From Diphasiastrum complanatum (lineage: Eukaryota; Streptophyta; Lycopodiopsida; Lycopodiales; Lycopodiaceae), in contig CM055113.1 in the NCBI GenBank assembly GCA_029204225.1, positions 16,125,745 through 16,189,744 of the forward strand: a DNA stretch of 64,000 nucleotides. Reading direction: 5' to 3'. Shown in pieces: positions 22,113 through 34,165 of this stretch. The stretch's first letter is position 1, and each line of letters starts with the position of its first letter. The translations under genes and the position numbers were made by a program. The notes below the pieces were generated by a model. The model was not told the DNA's origin. It searched no databases and saw only the letters and a list, made by a program, of their open reading frames with translations.

Positions 22113-23411
22113 CGTACAGGGAGTGTACACAGTACAGTGTCGTCGTTAAAGAGAGCTTCGGGAGAACTATCTTCTGAGAGTTCGGGGTTTTACGGTGGGT
22201 TGAAGACGGAAAGAGAAGCACTGGTGCATGGTTTCTAATTTATAGAGGCTTGCTAAGCTCAGCAGAGGGATTATTAGCCTGTGCATAGCATCAGACAGGG
22301 AAAAATTTGGTGAAAGATTGACAATTTTGAAGCCAGCTAAAAATTGAAACCGGACTTGGGGTTACGATTTTTATACATAACTGGTGATTTCTTCGCTGTT
22401 TGTGCACCGTTTTGGATGTCGTAAGGACAGAAACAAAGCTAATCACACTTCAATCAGCCATGGAGAGATTCTGAGGTTTATGTCAGAGATTTGTCTCCAG
22501 ACAGTTAACCTAGCAGATTTGCGGTAAAAATGTGAAAAAGCCACTTTGTCAAGTTGAGCTAAAATCACCGTTTCTCCACGGAATTTCCTAACTGAACATT
22601 CTATAGTCATGGATTCAGTAGGGCGACCCTTCTCCAGGCCTCATATTGTGCTCAAAACGATCCACAGGAGAGCTTGATCCGATCTTTTTGAGGGAAGGGA
22701 GGCACGGCCGCAGGCAGGGAAGTCTCGGGCAGTTCGCGCACCCAACGCGATGAAGAACTTAGTGTATCGAAGCTTTTAGCGTATGCAAGAGTTTGGTTTG
22801 ATGCCCAGATGTACTTTGAACCTGTAGATGAGGTGTCAAGTGAATCAACGGTCCAGAATCTGTGATGGGAGAGAAATTTGAACTACAAGATTTGGTTCAG
22901 CCATTGGATGAGCTTTAAACAAGGTCCTGAAGAATTGAAGTGCATTATGGCCTTCAACTTCATTAAAAATTTTCATACTGAAAGTTGAGCTGGGTCCCTT
23001 CACAAGTGAAGAGTGAAGTTTCTCCAAAGTGAAGAAATAGTTCAAAAGCTAGAAAAGTCCCTATTTTTGGGTCCTTTGCCCGTTTTGACCCAAACGAAAG
23101 GCTATAACCTCCAAACGAAGGGCACCCGGACTGTACCTGCAAGTACGGTACAGCAAAACAGAACGGTTGCAGCGGAGAAAGTGTTTGGAGTACGTCAGAA
23201 GTGGTTTCACCATTCCACTGGGCACGTTGTTGGGAATTGACGACTGAGTGCATTTCGGAAGGCGACGCCGATTTGGCTTTCAAATTGGTGGAAAAGCGGC
23301 GAGTGGCCTGGTAAGAAAAAAAGTGCAGGTCATTATTTTCAACTTTTGACATCACTGTTGGCCTCGACATACTATTCTTAGCCTAAGGCATAAGTTTTAA
23401 GCAGTTTTGCG

Positions 23412-23886
23412 ATGGCAAACATGGGAGAGTCCATTTTGAGTGAAAGTAGCAAATTGGACGGGATGGAGATGGTAACAGGACTGCCTACAATAGAAGAACA
23501 CTTAAAATCGATGTGCGAATCTTGTATATATGGGAAGCAACATCGAGAGAAGTTCAATAAAGGGGGTGTTGCAAGAGCAAAGAACATCCTAGATTTAATC
23601 CACACAGATTTATGGGGGCCCATGAGGACCATGTCCTTAGGAAAAGCCTTCTATTTCATGACCTTTATTGATGATATGTCAAGTAAGACGTGGATCTACT
23701 TCTTGAAGAAGAAATCAGATGCTTTTGATAGCTTCAAGAGCTTCAAAAACTTGGTAAAAAATCAGACAGGTAAGAAGATCAAAGCCCTAAGATCAGATAA
23801 TGGAGGTGAGTAGAAGTCTAATGACTTCAATGATCTTTGTGATCAATGTGGGATTAAAAGACAATTTATGCAAGCTCATACTCCTG
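23412..23886 (+). pseudogene. E2 copia gag-integrase fragment with internal deletion
   Basis: Starts MANMGESILSESSKLDG, a typical copia gag N-terminus, and joins without a stop to M-E-M-V-T-G-L-P, the pre-integrase zinc region (C-x2-C-I-Y-G-K-Q). Integrase landmarks follow: H-T-D-L-W-G-P, T-F-I-D-D-M-S-S-K-T-W and R-S-D-N-G-G-E, then a TAG. Most of gag, the zinc knuckle and the protease are deleted. The frame is cut at about 23886 by an LTR in the opposite orientation. Non-functional. Confidence 0.85.
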
Positions 23887-23888
23887 CT

Positions 23889-24608
23889 TGTTGATTTTCA
23901 CACGTGTGGACTGTCCACTACATGTACTTGTGATCTCCTAAGGTGTGTAGATGCACCAAGATCAAGACTAGATTGAGATTCAAGATCAATCTTGAATCCT
24001 ATGGAAAAAACACACTACTACATGCATTCAATCACTTCCAACTCTCACTCACACGTGTGGGAAGTATTCAAAAAATAATCTAAGTAAAAACAAGCTGCTC
24101 TCCTCGGGTAGAGAGAGAAAATGCATCAAGAGCTCTCGGGTAGAGAGAGAAAGCTAGAAATCAAAAAACTCACAAAATCCATGAAATCACCAAATCAATT
24201 GATTTCAAAATGAGGAGTACAATGATACTAGTAGGTCCACGAGCTACCACTATGCTTAACTATGATTGGACCACATTTTGTCACCTCTTGATCCTATTGG
24301 ATCATTGATCTATGCACCTCTTAATTCTATTGGACTATATTCAAGCACACCTCAATTTCCTATTGGACCTCACAAGGTTCCACCTCTATATCCTATTGGA
24401 CCTCTTGGAATTCATCAAACAAAAACTTTACACTTGTCTACACTCTAATTAGCAAGTGTTTAGCCTCTTACTCTATTTTGGCTCAATAGTGGCATTACAA
24501 GTGGAAATGCATAATTTGCCATCTATGCCAAATTTATTCCTATCAACATCCTACATCTAGATGCTTGATGTAAAAAACATAAGACCCCTATATCTAACAT
24601 AGATTGAA
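23889..24608 (-). repeat. Copia LTR (E4 family), inverted, 5' part replaced
   Basis: Starts TGTTGATTTTCACACGTG and matches the reverse complement of the E4 LTR (51188-51905) and the solo LTR at 43103-43922. It inserted into the E2 integrase. It keeps two CACACGTGTG palindromes (23899-23908, 24050-24059) and the pair of short repeats near GGTAGAGAGAGAAA. The outer end near 24608 is not a clean LTR terminus; a different repeat abuts it, as at the E4 LTR. Confidence 0.8.
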
Positions 24609-24930
24609 TGTCATATTTCTGCTATAAGAAAGGTTCAACAACGAAAACCTAGCAGCATACAGGTTGTAAGTTGTAACGAGTCAACATTTTCTTACTGCGA
24701 CTCACTGCTCTCAACAGCTCAGCGTGTTCTTGAGACAACAAACCGTCACATGATGAAGTGCCAAGTAGCAGGTGTGAGCGGGCCCGCTATCGGGTGTAAT
24801 GGGTGGTCACTACCTACCGAGCTGCAGAGCATCTTAGTATCTACCATCATATACCACCCACTACACCCTAGGGCGTGCTCATGCCGGCTACCTACTCACA
24901 TGTTCTCATTAAGGCCAAGCCATTTTCCTA
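24609..24930 (-). repeat. Dispersed repeat, inverted copy of 50590-50890
   Basis: Reverse complement of the sequence left of the E4 LTR. Shared features include GACCACCCA/TGGGTGGTC words, GTGACGGTTTG and CTCAAGAACA. In both places it lies beside the same truncated LTR family, so repeat and LTR probably moved together. Confidence 0.7.
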
Positions 24931-25308
24931 GATTTCTGACTACACTAATTGTGTAATGAGCATATTAACTTTTTAAATGGAGAATATTCATCTGGAAGAT
25001 AGAATCATCTTTACCTCTTTTGCTCTGCACATTTGCTTCACATTCTTGCTTCTTTTGCTCTTCACATTCTGCTTTTTAACGAGTCTGAAAGATTGGGCAA
25101 AGCAACTCACATCTTGTAGTAAGTGTGCTTGAGTGTCAGTATTGGCACTCAATGTGTGAAATCACCCTGAGACTTGAGAAAATTGCTCAGCACCTCAAAT
25201 TACCTCAGCTAGGTGTTTAGGTAGTGTGGTTGGCAGATTTGATCCACAGTTTATTCTTATGGTTGCATTCATATCCTAAATTGTAGTTTAGATATTGGGT
25301 TTGGACAA
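24931..25308. other. Upstream region of the pectate-lyase-like gene
   Basis: AT-rich, with no strong TATA box in the last 60 bp before the ATG. No repeat match was noticed. Any promoter would lie here. Confidence 0.4.
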
Positions 25309-26871
25309 ATGGATAGTAACATGAATCTGATCCAAATGTGGAATGCATTTTTGCTCGCTGCAGTGATGATGGGCAATATATTGATGACAGATTGCCGCAC
25401 ACTATCCCAATCTGTTGATGAATACTTTGTCTGGAGTGATCCTTTGGGAAATCTGGTCTACAAGCCCATGCCAAATGGGGACATGCTTATGGATTTCTCA
25501 TCTGTGGGGTATAAAGGCAGCGACGCTCCCTTCCCTTGTGCTCCAGTGATCAAGACACTGTGTCCCTCAGGTGGGGACGATACTGATCAGATTCAGGAGG
25601 CTATCGACGAGGTTTCGGCCATGCCTTTAGACGAGAATGGCCTGCGAGGAACGGTAAAGCTCACTCCAGGCACATTCAACGTCGGTAGCAGAAGCATTGT
25701 GATTGAAGCTAGCGGTGTAGTACTTCAAGGTAGCGGCGTATCAGAGACAGGCACGGTGCTGAATGCGCATGATCTTCCAGCAACTATCTTGTTTAAAATC
25801 GGAACGTATGGCCAGATTCAAGGAGTTGGGCGTCCGGCCATCATCAGTGAAACTGTGCCGTCGGGTTCAAGAATACTGATCGTTGATTGTTCAGACGGCT
25901 TTCAAGTTGGAGATAAGGTGCAGGTCTTCTGGCCCTGGACAGACTCATGGATTGCCATGATGAATATGACTGAACTATGGGGAAATCGTCACGGAACATT
26001 GACCACTATCGAGCGTGTAGTCAAAAATATTTATGACAACGTTCTTATCTTGGATGTTCCAGTTCCATTTCGAATAGATCAGCAGTATCTTGGTGGAGAA
26101 CATGTTGCAGGAGTTCAGCTCATTCAACTGCCAGTTGAGAAAAGAATCTCCAATGTGGGCATTCAAGATTTGATGGCTGTGAAAGACGCCACCATGCCCT
26201 ATGGCTCGGGGAGCTTCCTTCACAGCGTCAACGTAGAAGATGCATGGTTCAGTAACATGGTCGTGGTGGATTTCGGTGGCAATCTAACGGCCCGGGCCAA
26301 CATCAGTGGAGCTCAAGCTACTGTGTGGCTCAGTGGCAGCAAGATCACAGTGGAGAGGCTAAACCTCATCAGAACGATTCCAGCTAAGTCCCTTGGTCCC
26401 AAGCCCTTTGATATCGCTCTGGAAAGTCCTGCTCAGCAGATTCTGGTACGAGACACGCATGTGGCAGGAGACTACCAGATTGCCCTGCTTACCAACAACG
26501 GAGTGCAGGGTCCCAATGTCTTTTACAACTGCAGAAGCTCGGGGAAGAACCACGCCCAGCCGCATGCCCTCTTCGCCACAGGACTGCTTTACGACAATGT
26601 GCAGATGGACATAGAGTATGGGACTCTGGACTTTATCAACCGGGGGCTTACAGGATCAGGAGCAGCACAAGGCTGGGCTGTGGCCTATGGTGTGGCATAT
26701 AACTGCAGTGCTTATGCGATTAATGTGCTGAGTCCTCCGGGGGCATATAACTGGGCCCTCGGGTGCAATGGGCAATCCATAAACAAAGATACACGGGTGA
26801 TTGGCTTAATAGATCCATCCATAACCTCGCTATATGAAGCCCAGCTCCTGGCAGCATCAACAATATTTTGA
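25309..26871 (+). CDS. Secreted pectate-lyase-fold protein (parallel beta-helix)
   Basis: A 520-residue open frame in one exon, higher in GC than its surroundings. ATG at 25309 is followed by further Met codons, and a hydrophobic stretch (about residues 8-27) looks like a signal peptide. Around residue 88, G-G-D-D-T-D-Q-I-Q-E-A-I is the start typical of the Pectate_lyase_3/pectin-lyase-like beta-helix superfamily. Later V-V-L-Q-G-S-G-V-S-E-T-G-T-V-L and many Val/Ile/Gly/Asn-rich turns fit beta-helix coils. N-glycosylation sequons N-M-T, N-L-T, N-I-S and N-C-S agree with secretion. Likely a cell-wall polysaccharide-acting or wall-associated protein; substrate and catalytic residues cannot be named. 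No frameshift or stop is seen, so it may be functional. It lies alone among transposons. Confidence 0.85.
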   Translation: MDSNMNLIQMWNAFLLAAVMMGNILMTDCRTLSQSVDEYFVWSDPLGNLVYKPMPNGDMLMDFSSVGYKGSDAPFPCAPVIKTLCPSGGDDTDQIQEAIDEVSAMPLDENGLRGTVKLTPGTFNVGSRSIVIEASGVVLQGSGVSETGTVLNAHDLPATILFKIGTYGQIQGVGRPAIISETVPSGSRILIVDCSDGFQVGDKVQVFWPWTDSWIAMMNMTELWGNRHGTLTTIERVVKNIYDNVLILDVPVPFRIDQQYLGGEHVAGVQLIQLPVEKRISNVGIQDLMAVKDATMPYGSGSFLHSVNVEDAWFSNMVVVDFGGNLTARANISGAQATVWLSGSKITVERLNLIRTIPAKSLGPKPFDIALESPAQQILVRDTHVAGDYQIALLTNNGVQGPNVFYNCRSSGKNHAQPHALFATGLLYDNVQMDIEYGTLDFINRGLTGSGAAQGWAVAYGVAYNCSAYAINVLSPPGAYNWALGCNGQSINKDTRVIGLIDPSITSLYEAQLLAASTIF

Positions 26872-26884
26872 TCAAATCTCTCTC

Positions 26885-27205
26885 GTGAAAACTAAGATCC
26901 CACTTTTGCTTCAAGTTCTCATGCAAAGGCGTTGGAAATTGGTGAACTTTGGAAACCTTTGAGATTTTGCGAAGCCTTCGGGAGATTCTCTCGTTTCGGC
27001 ATTTTTGTGAAGCCTTCGGATTTTCGCGAAGTCTTCAGGACATTCTCTCTCTTCGGCTTTCTCTCTTTCTCTTCGCTTTTTCCACAAAGCCAATTTTGCA
27101 TGATAGGCATTTTTGGCACTTGTCGCACTTTTCGCGTATTTCGCACTTTTGTGAAATCAGAACCAGAGAGTGAATATGTAACGGAATACAAAAAAGCAAA
27201 AGTGG
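26885..27205. repeat. Short-period GAAGCCTTCGG / TTCTCTC repeats
   Basis: Downstream of the gene, words such as GCGAAGCCTTCGGGAG, GTGAAGCCTTCGGATTTTCGCGAAG and ATTCTCTC recur with a period of about 40-50 bp. The overlapping open frames on both strands come from this simple structure. It may include the 3' UTR of the gene. Confidence 0.5.
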
Positions 27206-27292
27206 ACAAGGACAACTAACTAGAAGAAATCAAAGTAAGGATGTTCTTTTAATTACTAAAAATTAGATCAGCTGTCTCTCCATTCTCTATAT

Positions 27293-27314
27293 ATAGATAG
27301 ATAGATAGATAGAT
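27293..27314. repeat. (GATA)n microsatellite
   Basis: About five TAGA/GATA units. Confidence 0.9.
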
Positions 27315-29338
27315 CAAGTGTTGGAATCAGATGATCAAAACACAATGTGTGCTATTCCAATGTGGCAATCCATGCAATCATCTTCTCCGCCTGCACAGGT
27401 CCACTTTAATGTTATATAAACAGCCTACTTTGGTTGTCATAATGCAACTTTTTCAACACAAATTATGTTGTTATTGTATTTCTCCTATGTTCCTCTCCAT
27501 TTACATGTATCTCTTGTTTCTTGATTCATGATCTTTGTTATAATGGTAGTTCTAATTCATAGTTTCCCATAACCTGAAGAAAACCTGGCATCCCACCCTC
27601 AACTCCTAGCCACCCACTTATCTACCTGAACCCAAGAGGGCTCGTCCCAAGGGACAAGAGATAATGTGCATTTGCTTCTTATGAGGAGAAGAACCTAAGG
27701 CCCTAATTACTTATGAAACAAGTGTGTATGGGACAAGTGTGTAGGAAATGGCATCGTTGGGCAAACTCAATGACAGCCACAGCTTTGTGCTGGCTTGCGC
27801 CACCGTCTCCTCCAACATAACCAACATCAAGATAGAAATCAACCTACTATAAAAAAAATACAAATCTACCAAAGTACACCAGCTAACGTAAATCAAGATT
27901 AGCTTCAATCAAATAAAAAATTGCAGGCAACGTTCCAAAGTTGCACTTTGCTGAACGCCACGTTGATTAGTCGGCCAAGTTTGTGGTTTTAACCAAATGT
28001 TTTTGTTGTATATATTTTATTAGAATTGGTGACAATGGTGAGGAACTTAGTAGCCAGCCAGTTTAGTGGGCCTTGATTTGGTTTAGGGTAAAAAATGCAT
28101 GGAGAAGACATCCAATTCAACTTGAATAATGGAGCTAGAGTAACATTTTAGTGAAACTAAATATAAGTAGGAGAGTTAATGTACATTGAGGAGAAGCTAC
28201 ATTGAATAAACAAATGAGAATAACAAAGAGAAGAGCAAGTCTAGTTATATTCATGTATGGATTCATCTGTCCAAAATAGTAAATTTTTCATATATCTCTC
28301 TCTATGTTCTTTCATTCTTTCGCTCTTTCCATCCACTCAGCCATCTCCTTCATGATTTAAAGATTAGACTAAATTGTCAGAGAACATTTGGGTTTAATAT
28401 AAGCAAACTAGAGTCACAAAAACGATTAGAGATCTCTAAGGAATCTGAGGTAAGAGATTGGTGCCAATATGATTATTAGGCTCATAGCAAATTGTTTCTT
28501 ATTGTAGCTTCTATGTAGAAGGTGCATTTGAGCCTTCTTAAGTGAAATCTGTGCCAAAAAAGATTTCATAGCAAATGGTTGCACCTTCCATGGAAAAGGT
28601 GCATGCTAATTTTTTTTTGTGTTGTAGTTTTACTAAAAAAATCTCCTCAAGCAAAATTTGTGCTAAAAATCTCATATTTAATAGAAAATCTTTTTTAGCA
28701 AAAATTTTGCCCAACATAGATTATCAAGCCAAATTTTTTATATTTTCAAATTTGTCTATATGGGAAAAAATTAAATGTAGAATTTTTTTTAAAATTTTAA
28801 ATCTTACAGATTATTCAAAAAATAGATATTTGACAAAAAAAAAAAATTCAGAATATTTTGGTTTTTTTAATTCTTATAATTACTCTATTCGCTACAAAAC
28901 GAATAAACTAATTATAAAAATATATATACCTTCAAAGTTAAATTTTAGAACTTATCTCAATTATTATAAGCTTAAACTATCGTAAATCAATTATCATTGA
29001 GATTTACTAAAATTGAAACATACTATTATTTCTAAAAAGTTTTATAATCATACATATAAAATATAAAATATTTCTAAAATTTGCATATATAATATTTAAA
29101 AATTTCAATATATTCAATAAACATTTCAAATAAAATAAAATATAATCCTTTTGAATATTAACAAAAAATATATATCTATATATATAACAAAATAGCATTC
29201 AAATTTGAACTTTGAATAAATAACATTGAAAAAATAATTATTTTCATTTTTATTTTCATAGAAAATTTGAATATATTTCCAATTGTTCAAAAGTCAAAGG
29301 AATTGATATTTTGAGAGAGTTTTTTTTTTTTTTTGTAC
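27315..29338. other. AT-rich intergenic region, no gene seen
   Basis: Very AT-rich, especially 28600-29340. Open frames here (for example 28575-28985) have Lys/Asn/Ile/Phe composition expected from base content. No RNA gene or repeat partner was recognised. Confidence 0.5.
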
Positions 29339-30605
29339 AATATAGAAAAGTATTGGCATATAGTATTTCTCAAATGGGAAATAGACTCTAAATATTGATT
29401 GTTCTCAATGAGCTCATATTGGATGACAAAGTTTAATGAATATAAAAAACAACCATTGAACAATTGGAGTTCAACAAAACTTTGTAATCTCTAGATTTTG
29501 TTCTATAGGATTGTATAAAGTTTTTGTAGTTGAAGATGAATCTAAAATAGTTTTGGTATGTCTTCTGTCCTTAATTACCTGATTGATCACATAGTTTAGA
29601 TAACTCATATCTTGCTAAAAATCAAGTTGGAAGAATAATATTGAAATCGATAATTTTTCTTGAAGTAAAAGATTTTGGAATGATTCTTATATTTTCTGAG
29701 TTGTGTGTTGGACATACACTCCAGTATCTTTTAATCATTAATTGTGATTTATAATTTTGCTAATTATAGTTGACGAATCATAAAATTCTAAATATTTACA
29801 ATTGATGGATCATGAATATATGCTTAATTGTTATTAAGTAAATATGATGCTTCTTATGTATAATGAGTAACTTACGATCTTCTAAACGAGTGACAATTAG
29901 ATCAGTAATTTGAAAAATTTAATTTCTTTACTCTAACGGTTAATTGAGAATGTATGTATCTTACATGCATTTTCATAAGATAATTTGTTTTTGCTTATAG
30001 AGGGGTTGCTTAATCTAGTGGATGCTATTCTGCTATAGATTTAGATACATTGTTGATTTCTTGCATGTGATGCTAAAAATGGGACATTTAACTCATTAGA
30101 GTAGTTGTAGTTCTCTAGATTGAGTTATAAAAGTATGAGGCTTCATAGATCTCCTAGAGATTTTGGTTGATTGAATTATTGTGCTTGGAATATTGGGATA
30201 TTCTAGTAATATACATACCGAAAAGCATTGTTGTCTATAAGGAATTGTGGACAAGTTTTAGACTATAATTGAAATGGAATTTCTTTAGCCTTGGAACATG
30301 GTCTTTCAAATAATGAATGATTCAACTAGTGATTCATGTAAATTAAATTTGCATGAAGGTGATATTATTGGTTTGGAGAGAATCATACCCAATAGGAAAA
30401 TTTATTTCTTATTGTACTTCTAGAAGTTGATGTAGTACTTTAGAGCAGAGATAAACAATTGGGGAATTGTTCTATCTCTAAATACTTATTTGATATTGAA
30501 ATCAGACTAAGGATAATGATTTTATGAATAAGTGCGAAAGTTAACAAATTGGTTTTTTAGCTTTTTGCCAGCTTTGAGGATAGAACTTGTTTAAGGGAGG
30601 AAGAT

Positions 30606-31050
30606 TGTTACGTCCACATCTTGTACATTAGGATTCAAAATAATCTCACACTTGAATATTTGGTACTCCAGTGTACAAGATTATTAGTTATGCCACGTCA
30701 CTCCAAACTGGGTTAAAAATGTAATTAATAATCTTGTGAGAACTTAAATGCTCTAATTAGGACTTATGGAGCTAGTACATAGTAAGTGCTTGAAGTGCAT
30801 GTTAAGAAGATCAGAAGCAATTGGTTGAGAATTGACATCCTATATGGAATATTCCTAGGCTTTTGGAGTCTATATAACATGTAGGAACTCGCCCATCCAG
30901 GACCTGATTTTAATCAATCATTGTAGCTCGGGGGAGAAGCTGACTAGGAATTGACTCTTGGCTTCCAACTAGCTGGGTGGTTTGGCTCCACAATAGTCCT
31001 TTTGGAGCATGCAATAGGATCTAGAGGAACCTCACTTGATGATCCTTACA
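30606..31050 (+). repeat. LTR, 445 bp (unit A)
   Basis: Begins TGTTACGTCC after a purine-rich GTTTAAGGGAGGAAGA (polypurine tract) and ends GATCCTTACA. Homologous to 46527-46968 in unit B, and its 3' end matches 41935-42081, which is followed by a PBS-like site. The sequence inward codes decayed copia, so this is a 5' LTR, although no PBS survives beside it. Confidence 0.65.
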
Positions 31051-32040
31051 ATGAACATTTCAATCTTATATGTCTTATGGTACAAAGAAATTAGTTCATC
31101 TTGACGACAATAGTTCACACACTATTGAAGGTGAAGTCACAATAAGATTGAGCTTCCAAGCATGATCAATTCAAGTTACTACTGGATGTTATGTATGTAC
31201 CAAAATTGTTAACAAATCTGTTATCAATAGGCAAATTTACTAATTTAGATCAGAGGATAGAATTTGAATCCAATTAATGCATAATTTTTGATAGGACAAA
31301 TAAGGTCCTTGCACTCAAGAAGAGACATGGATACTTAAATATAGATTGATTTATTGTTCTTTTGAGACAAGTCAGGCCTTAAATACTTCACTTCTAGTTA
31401 ATAAAACATTACTTTGGCACTATAGGCTACGTCACTTGAATCATACATTTGTATCAAATAGTCCTTAGTACTTGATGTCAATTATCTAGACAAGGGTCCT
31501 TGTATGCCATAGCTGCATTGTCAGATTCCATTTAGATCAAGTCATAAGCATGTAACAACAAGTGTTCTAGATGTTGTTCATTCAGATATATGTGGCCCAA
31601 TGCAAATCTTATCTTTGGTTGGTACGAAGTTCTTTTATTACTTTTATTGATGAATTTTTGAGAAAAATAGCTGTTTATTTTAATAAACAAAAATTGAAAG
31701 CTTTCAACCTCTTTAGACAATTCAATGAGCATGTAGAACTCGAAACTAATAATAGAGTCTTATACAACCCAAATTCAAATTTATAATGGAAAAGCATTGA
31801 GTTCAGACAACATTGGTAAATACATCTCAACCAAATTCAAAGAGCATTGCCTTAGCATAGACATTGAGAAACACTTTCTTACTTCTTATTCACCTTAGTC
31901 GAATGGACTTACTAGGAGAAAGAATCGAACCTTAGTCAAAGCGGCTAAGTGTATGCTTGCTCACGTGACACTACCTAAGTTCTTTTGGACTTAAGCTATT
32001 TCCACTACAGCTTATATTTATCCAAATCACTTTTAAGTTA
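31051..32040 (+). pseudogene. Decayed copia protease-integrase fragment (unit A)
   Basis: Translated in pieces it gives V-M-Y-V-P-K-L-L-T-N-L-L-S-I-G-K (protease to pre-integrase link), L-W-H-Y-R-L-R-H-L-N-H, then V-L-D-V-V-H-S-D-I-C-G-P-M (first catalytic Asp region), F-I-D-E-F-L-R-K-I and S-N-G-L-T-R-R-K-N-R-T-L where the family has N-G-V-A-E-R. Many stops and frameshifts. It ends near Y-I-Y-P-N-H-F at about 32030, where family R begins. Confidence 0.75.
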
Positions 32041-33639
32041 ACCAATAAATCCTTCATAAAAATATCTGTTAACTCTGCAAGTATCAGTTCCAACAATACT
32101 TGATCATATGTCTATGTTCACCGACTAGGTTAAGTGCACCAAATAACCTAGTAATCATGAATACATCATAGATCCATACAAGATTTAATCGTGCACATAT
32201 GTGAATAATCTCACTATGACCGAGTACATACACATATGTCTTTATCTGGTAGATTTGTAACTGATCTACAAAAAAATTCTATTTCTCTTCAATAAATAAC
32301 ATATCTGAAAAATTCCTGAGACTAAGAACACATTCTCTCTCAAGAGTTTTCTAACCTCCTTACAACTTGGCACCAAAATTTCACCCAATTAACCCATCCT
32401 TGATCCAAGTACTCCAACAAAGATTAGGATGATTAAATATATGATCAAAATTACTTCTATCCCATAACAACTAGGATTAGTAACTTCTGATCTGACTCAG
32501 TAATACTTATAATGATTTCCAATTTCAATCCATCTCTAGTTCTAGATTGTTCAACATAATCTCTAAAAAATTTCTCTCAAATCTATACAACTAACAGTTT
32601 TTTTAATAGAATCTTACTCATCACTTCACCCATCATTTTTAAAGAAATTTCCAATTTCTTATAAAAGTTTGTCCAAGAGATGAAATAAATATATCAAAAT
32701 CGTGAAAAGTCAATAATAAGCACTTTCCAAATAGGATTCACTCTATTTTACACAGGACCTTTCCTCTAGATATTCTCAAGTTGAACACAAGTGACAGTAA
32801 CTATCATCTATTTGAGATGTATCTATGCATAAGAGATAATCTGGGATTTAAAAAATTGAAATTTCCAATATCTTGGAATATTTAAATTGCAAGCCTAATC
32901 CAAGTAGTAATTTACACGATTATAAACAGTCCTTCAGAAAAGAAATAATTCTCAAACTGGACGGATCATATGAATTTAATTTGATATCCAAATTTGAGAA
33001 ATTTAAAAGAATTAAGGGTTCTTTAAAAAATGAGAAATAGCTTTAAGGGCTCTTTGATTTTGCAAATTATGAGATACTATTAATGGGTCCGGACTAGCCT
33101 CAAAATTTTTCAAAATACCCTTTAAGTAACCAATGGTCAATTTTTCTCATATCATGAATAGGTACTCAAATTTACCATTGACAATCAGATCTTTACAGTC
33201 CTAGAATTTGCTTTCCAAAATTACTGATGTCCCATACCACCAATTCTTCTTTCCAAATAACCCTTAACCACCATATCTGATAATCTAGAATTCAACCAAT
33301 TCATTCGGATATCCTATAACAAGTATAAGTACATATCAATATAACCAATCAATGAAGAATCAATAAATTTTATTTTCTGATAGATAACAATCCATTTACG
33401 AAAGGATGATCAAACCATAAGGCTTCACACATGGATTACTGTCAGATCTTAAGTATCTCTGGTTAGTAAAAACTTTATCAATCAAGGATCCTTATCCTTA
33501 AAAGAAAGCCATTTACTGTACTAACAATTTTTAGAATAAGAATTGACATAGCTAGTCTTGAAATGGATGCTTTTAGGTACAAAGGAGTGTATGTCTCTTT
33601 GTGCAATAGAATCTCGTCTTCATCCATCTCAAATTGTTT

Positions 33640-34165
33640 GTTATCTATTAGAAGATGTATGCGTATCATCATTTACATAGGTTTCAAAGTAAGATTCAAA
33701 CATATTTTGCATTGCTTCATCGTGTTGTACCTCATCATCATCATCATCATTAGAATCGAGTGCATTACTCTTTTCTCCAATTGTATTTTCCTCTTGAATT
33801 TGTTTCATTCTTTGTTCCCTCATGTCTATCAAAATTGACGTTGATTGTAACTAAACATGGAAGGATAAACTCCATGGAAAGGCATTCGATTTATTGGTTA
33901 CACACATTAAACAAATTCAATAAGTGACAAACATAGATTGACGAACATTATAATTAAAAACAATCATATAAAGTCAACAAACCTCAACGTCTTCCAAATT
34001 CGATGGTTGACCCTCATCTTTTTCGTCCAAACTTCCACAAATGATTTTCAACAATGCGTCTTTCACACATCTCTTGCCCATCACACTTGATGCATGTCCA
34101 CCATATTTTATCTTGAAAATAGTTTTTTTGCGAGAAACAAAAATCAAGTACATGTCACTATTGTG
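33640..34165 (-). pseudogene. Exon-like remnants of an unknown gene (unit A)
   Basis: Minus-strand pieces: 34115-33982, K-Y-G-G-H-A-S-S-V-M-G-K-R-C-V-K-D-A-L then G-Q-P-S-N-L-E-D-V-E with a GT donor; and 33832-33641, M-R-E-Q-R-M-K-Q-I-Q-E-E-N, a Glu/Asp-rich stretch (five Asp from a GAT repeat) and M-F-E-S-Y-F-E-T. Unit B has a similar acidic exon plus a further upstream exon-like piece. The acceptor CTTGCAG of unit B is CTCGCAA here. Family unknown; perhaps a transposon or regulatory protein. Confidence 0.35.

Larger units (their letters stand above)
29339..34161. repeat. Segmental duplication unit A (partner 45183-50260)
   Basis: About 4.8 kb that aligns end to end with unit B, starting TATAGAAAAGTATTGGCATA and ending AAATCAAGTACATGTCACTA, with a few percent divergence and small indels. 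Order: family-R repeat (29339-30605), LTR (30606-31050), decayed copia (31051-32040), family R in the other orientation (32041-33400), then exon-like minus-strand sequence. The shared internal junctions prove duplication of an already composite block. Confidence 0.9.

Noticed and set aside
25975-26565. Minus-strand frames within 25309-26871
   Set aside because: Shadows of the plus-strand gene; no independent support.
28575-28985. 136-codon frame in AT-rich DNA
   Set aside because: Lys/Asn/Ile/Phe composition follows base content; no motif, no repeat partner, no start or splice support.
33563-33838. Plus-strand hydrophobic frame, also at 49411-49758
   Set aside because: Antisense of the acidic exon with its GAT repeat; Ile/Leu runs are produced by ATC repeats.
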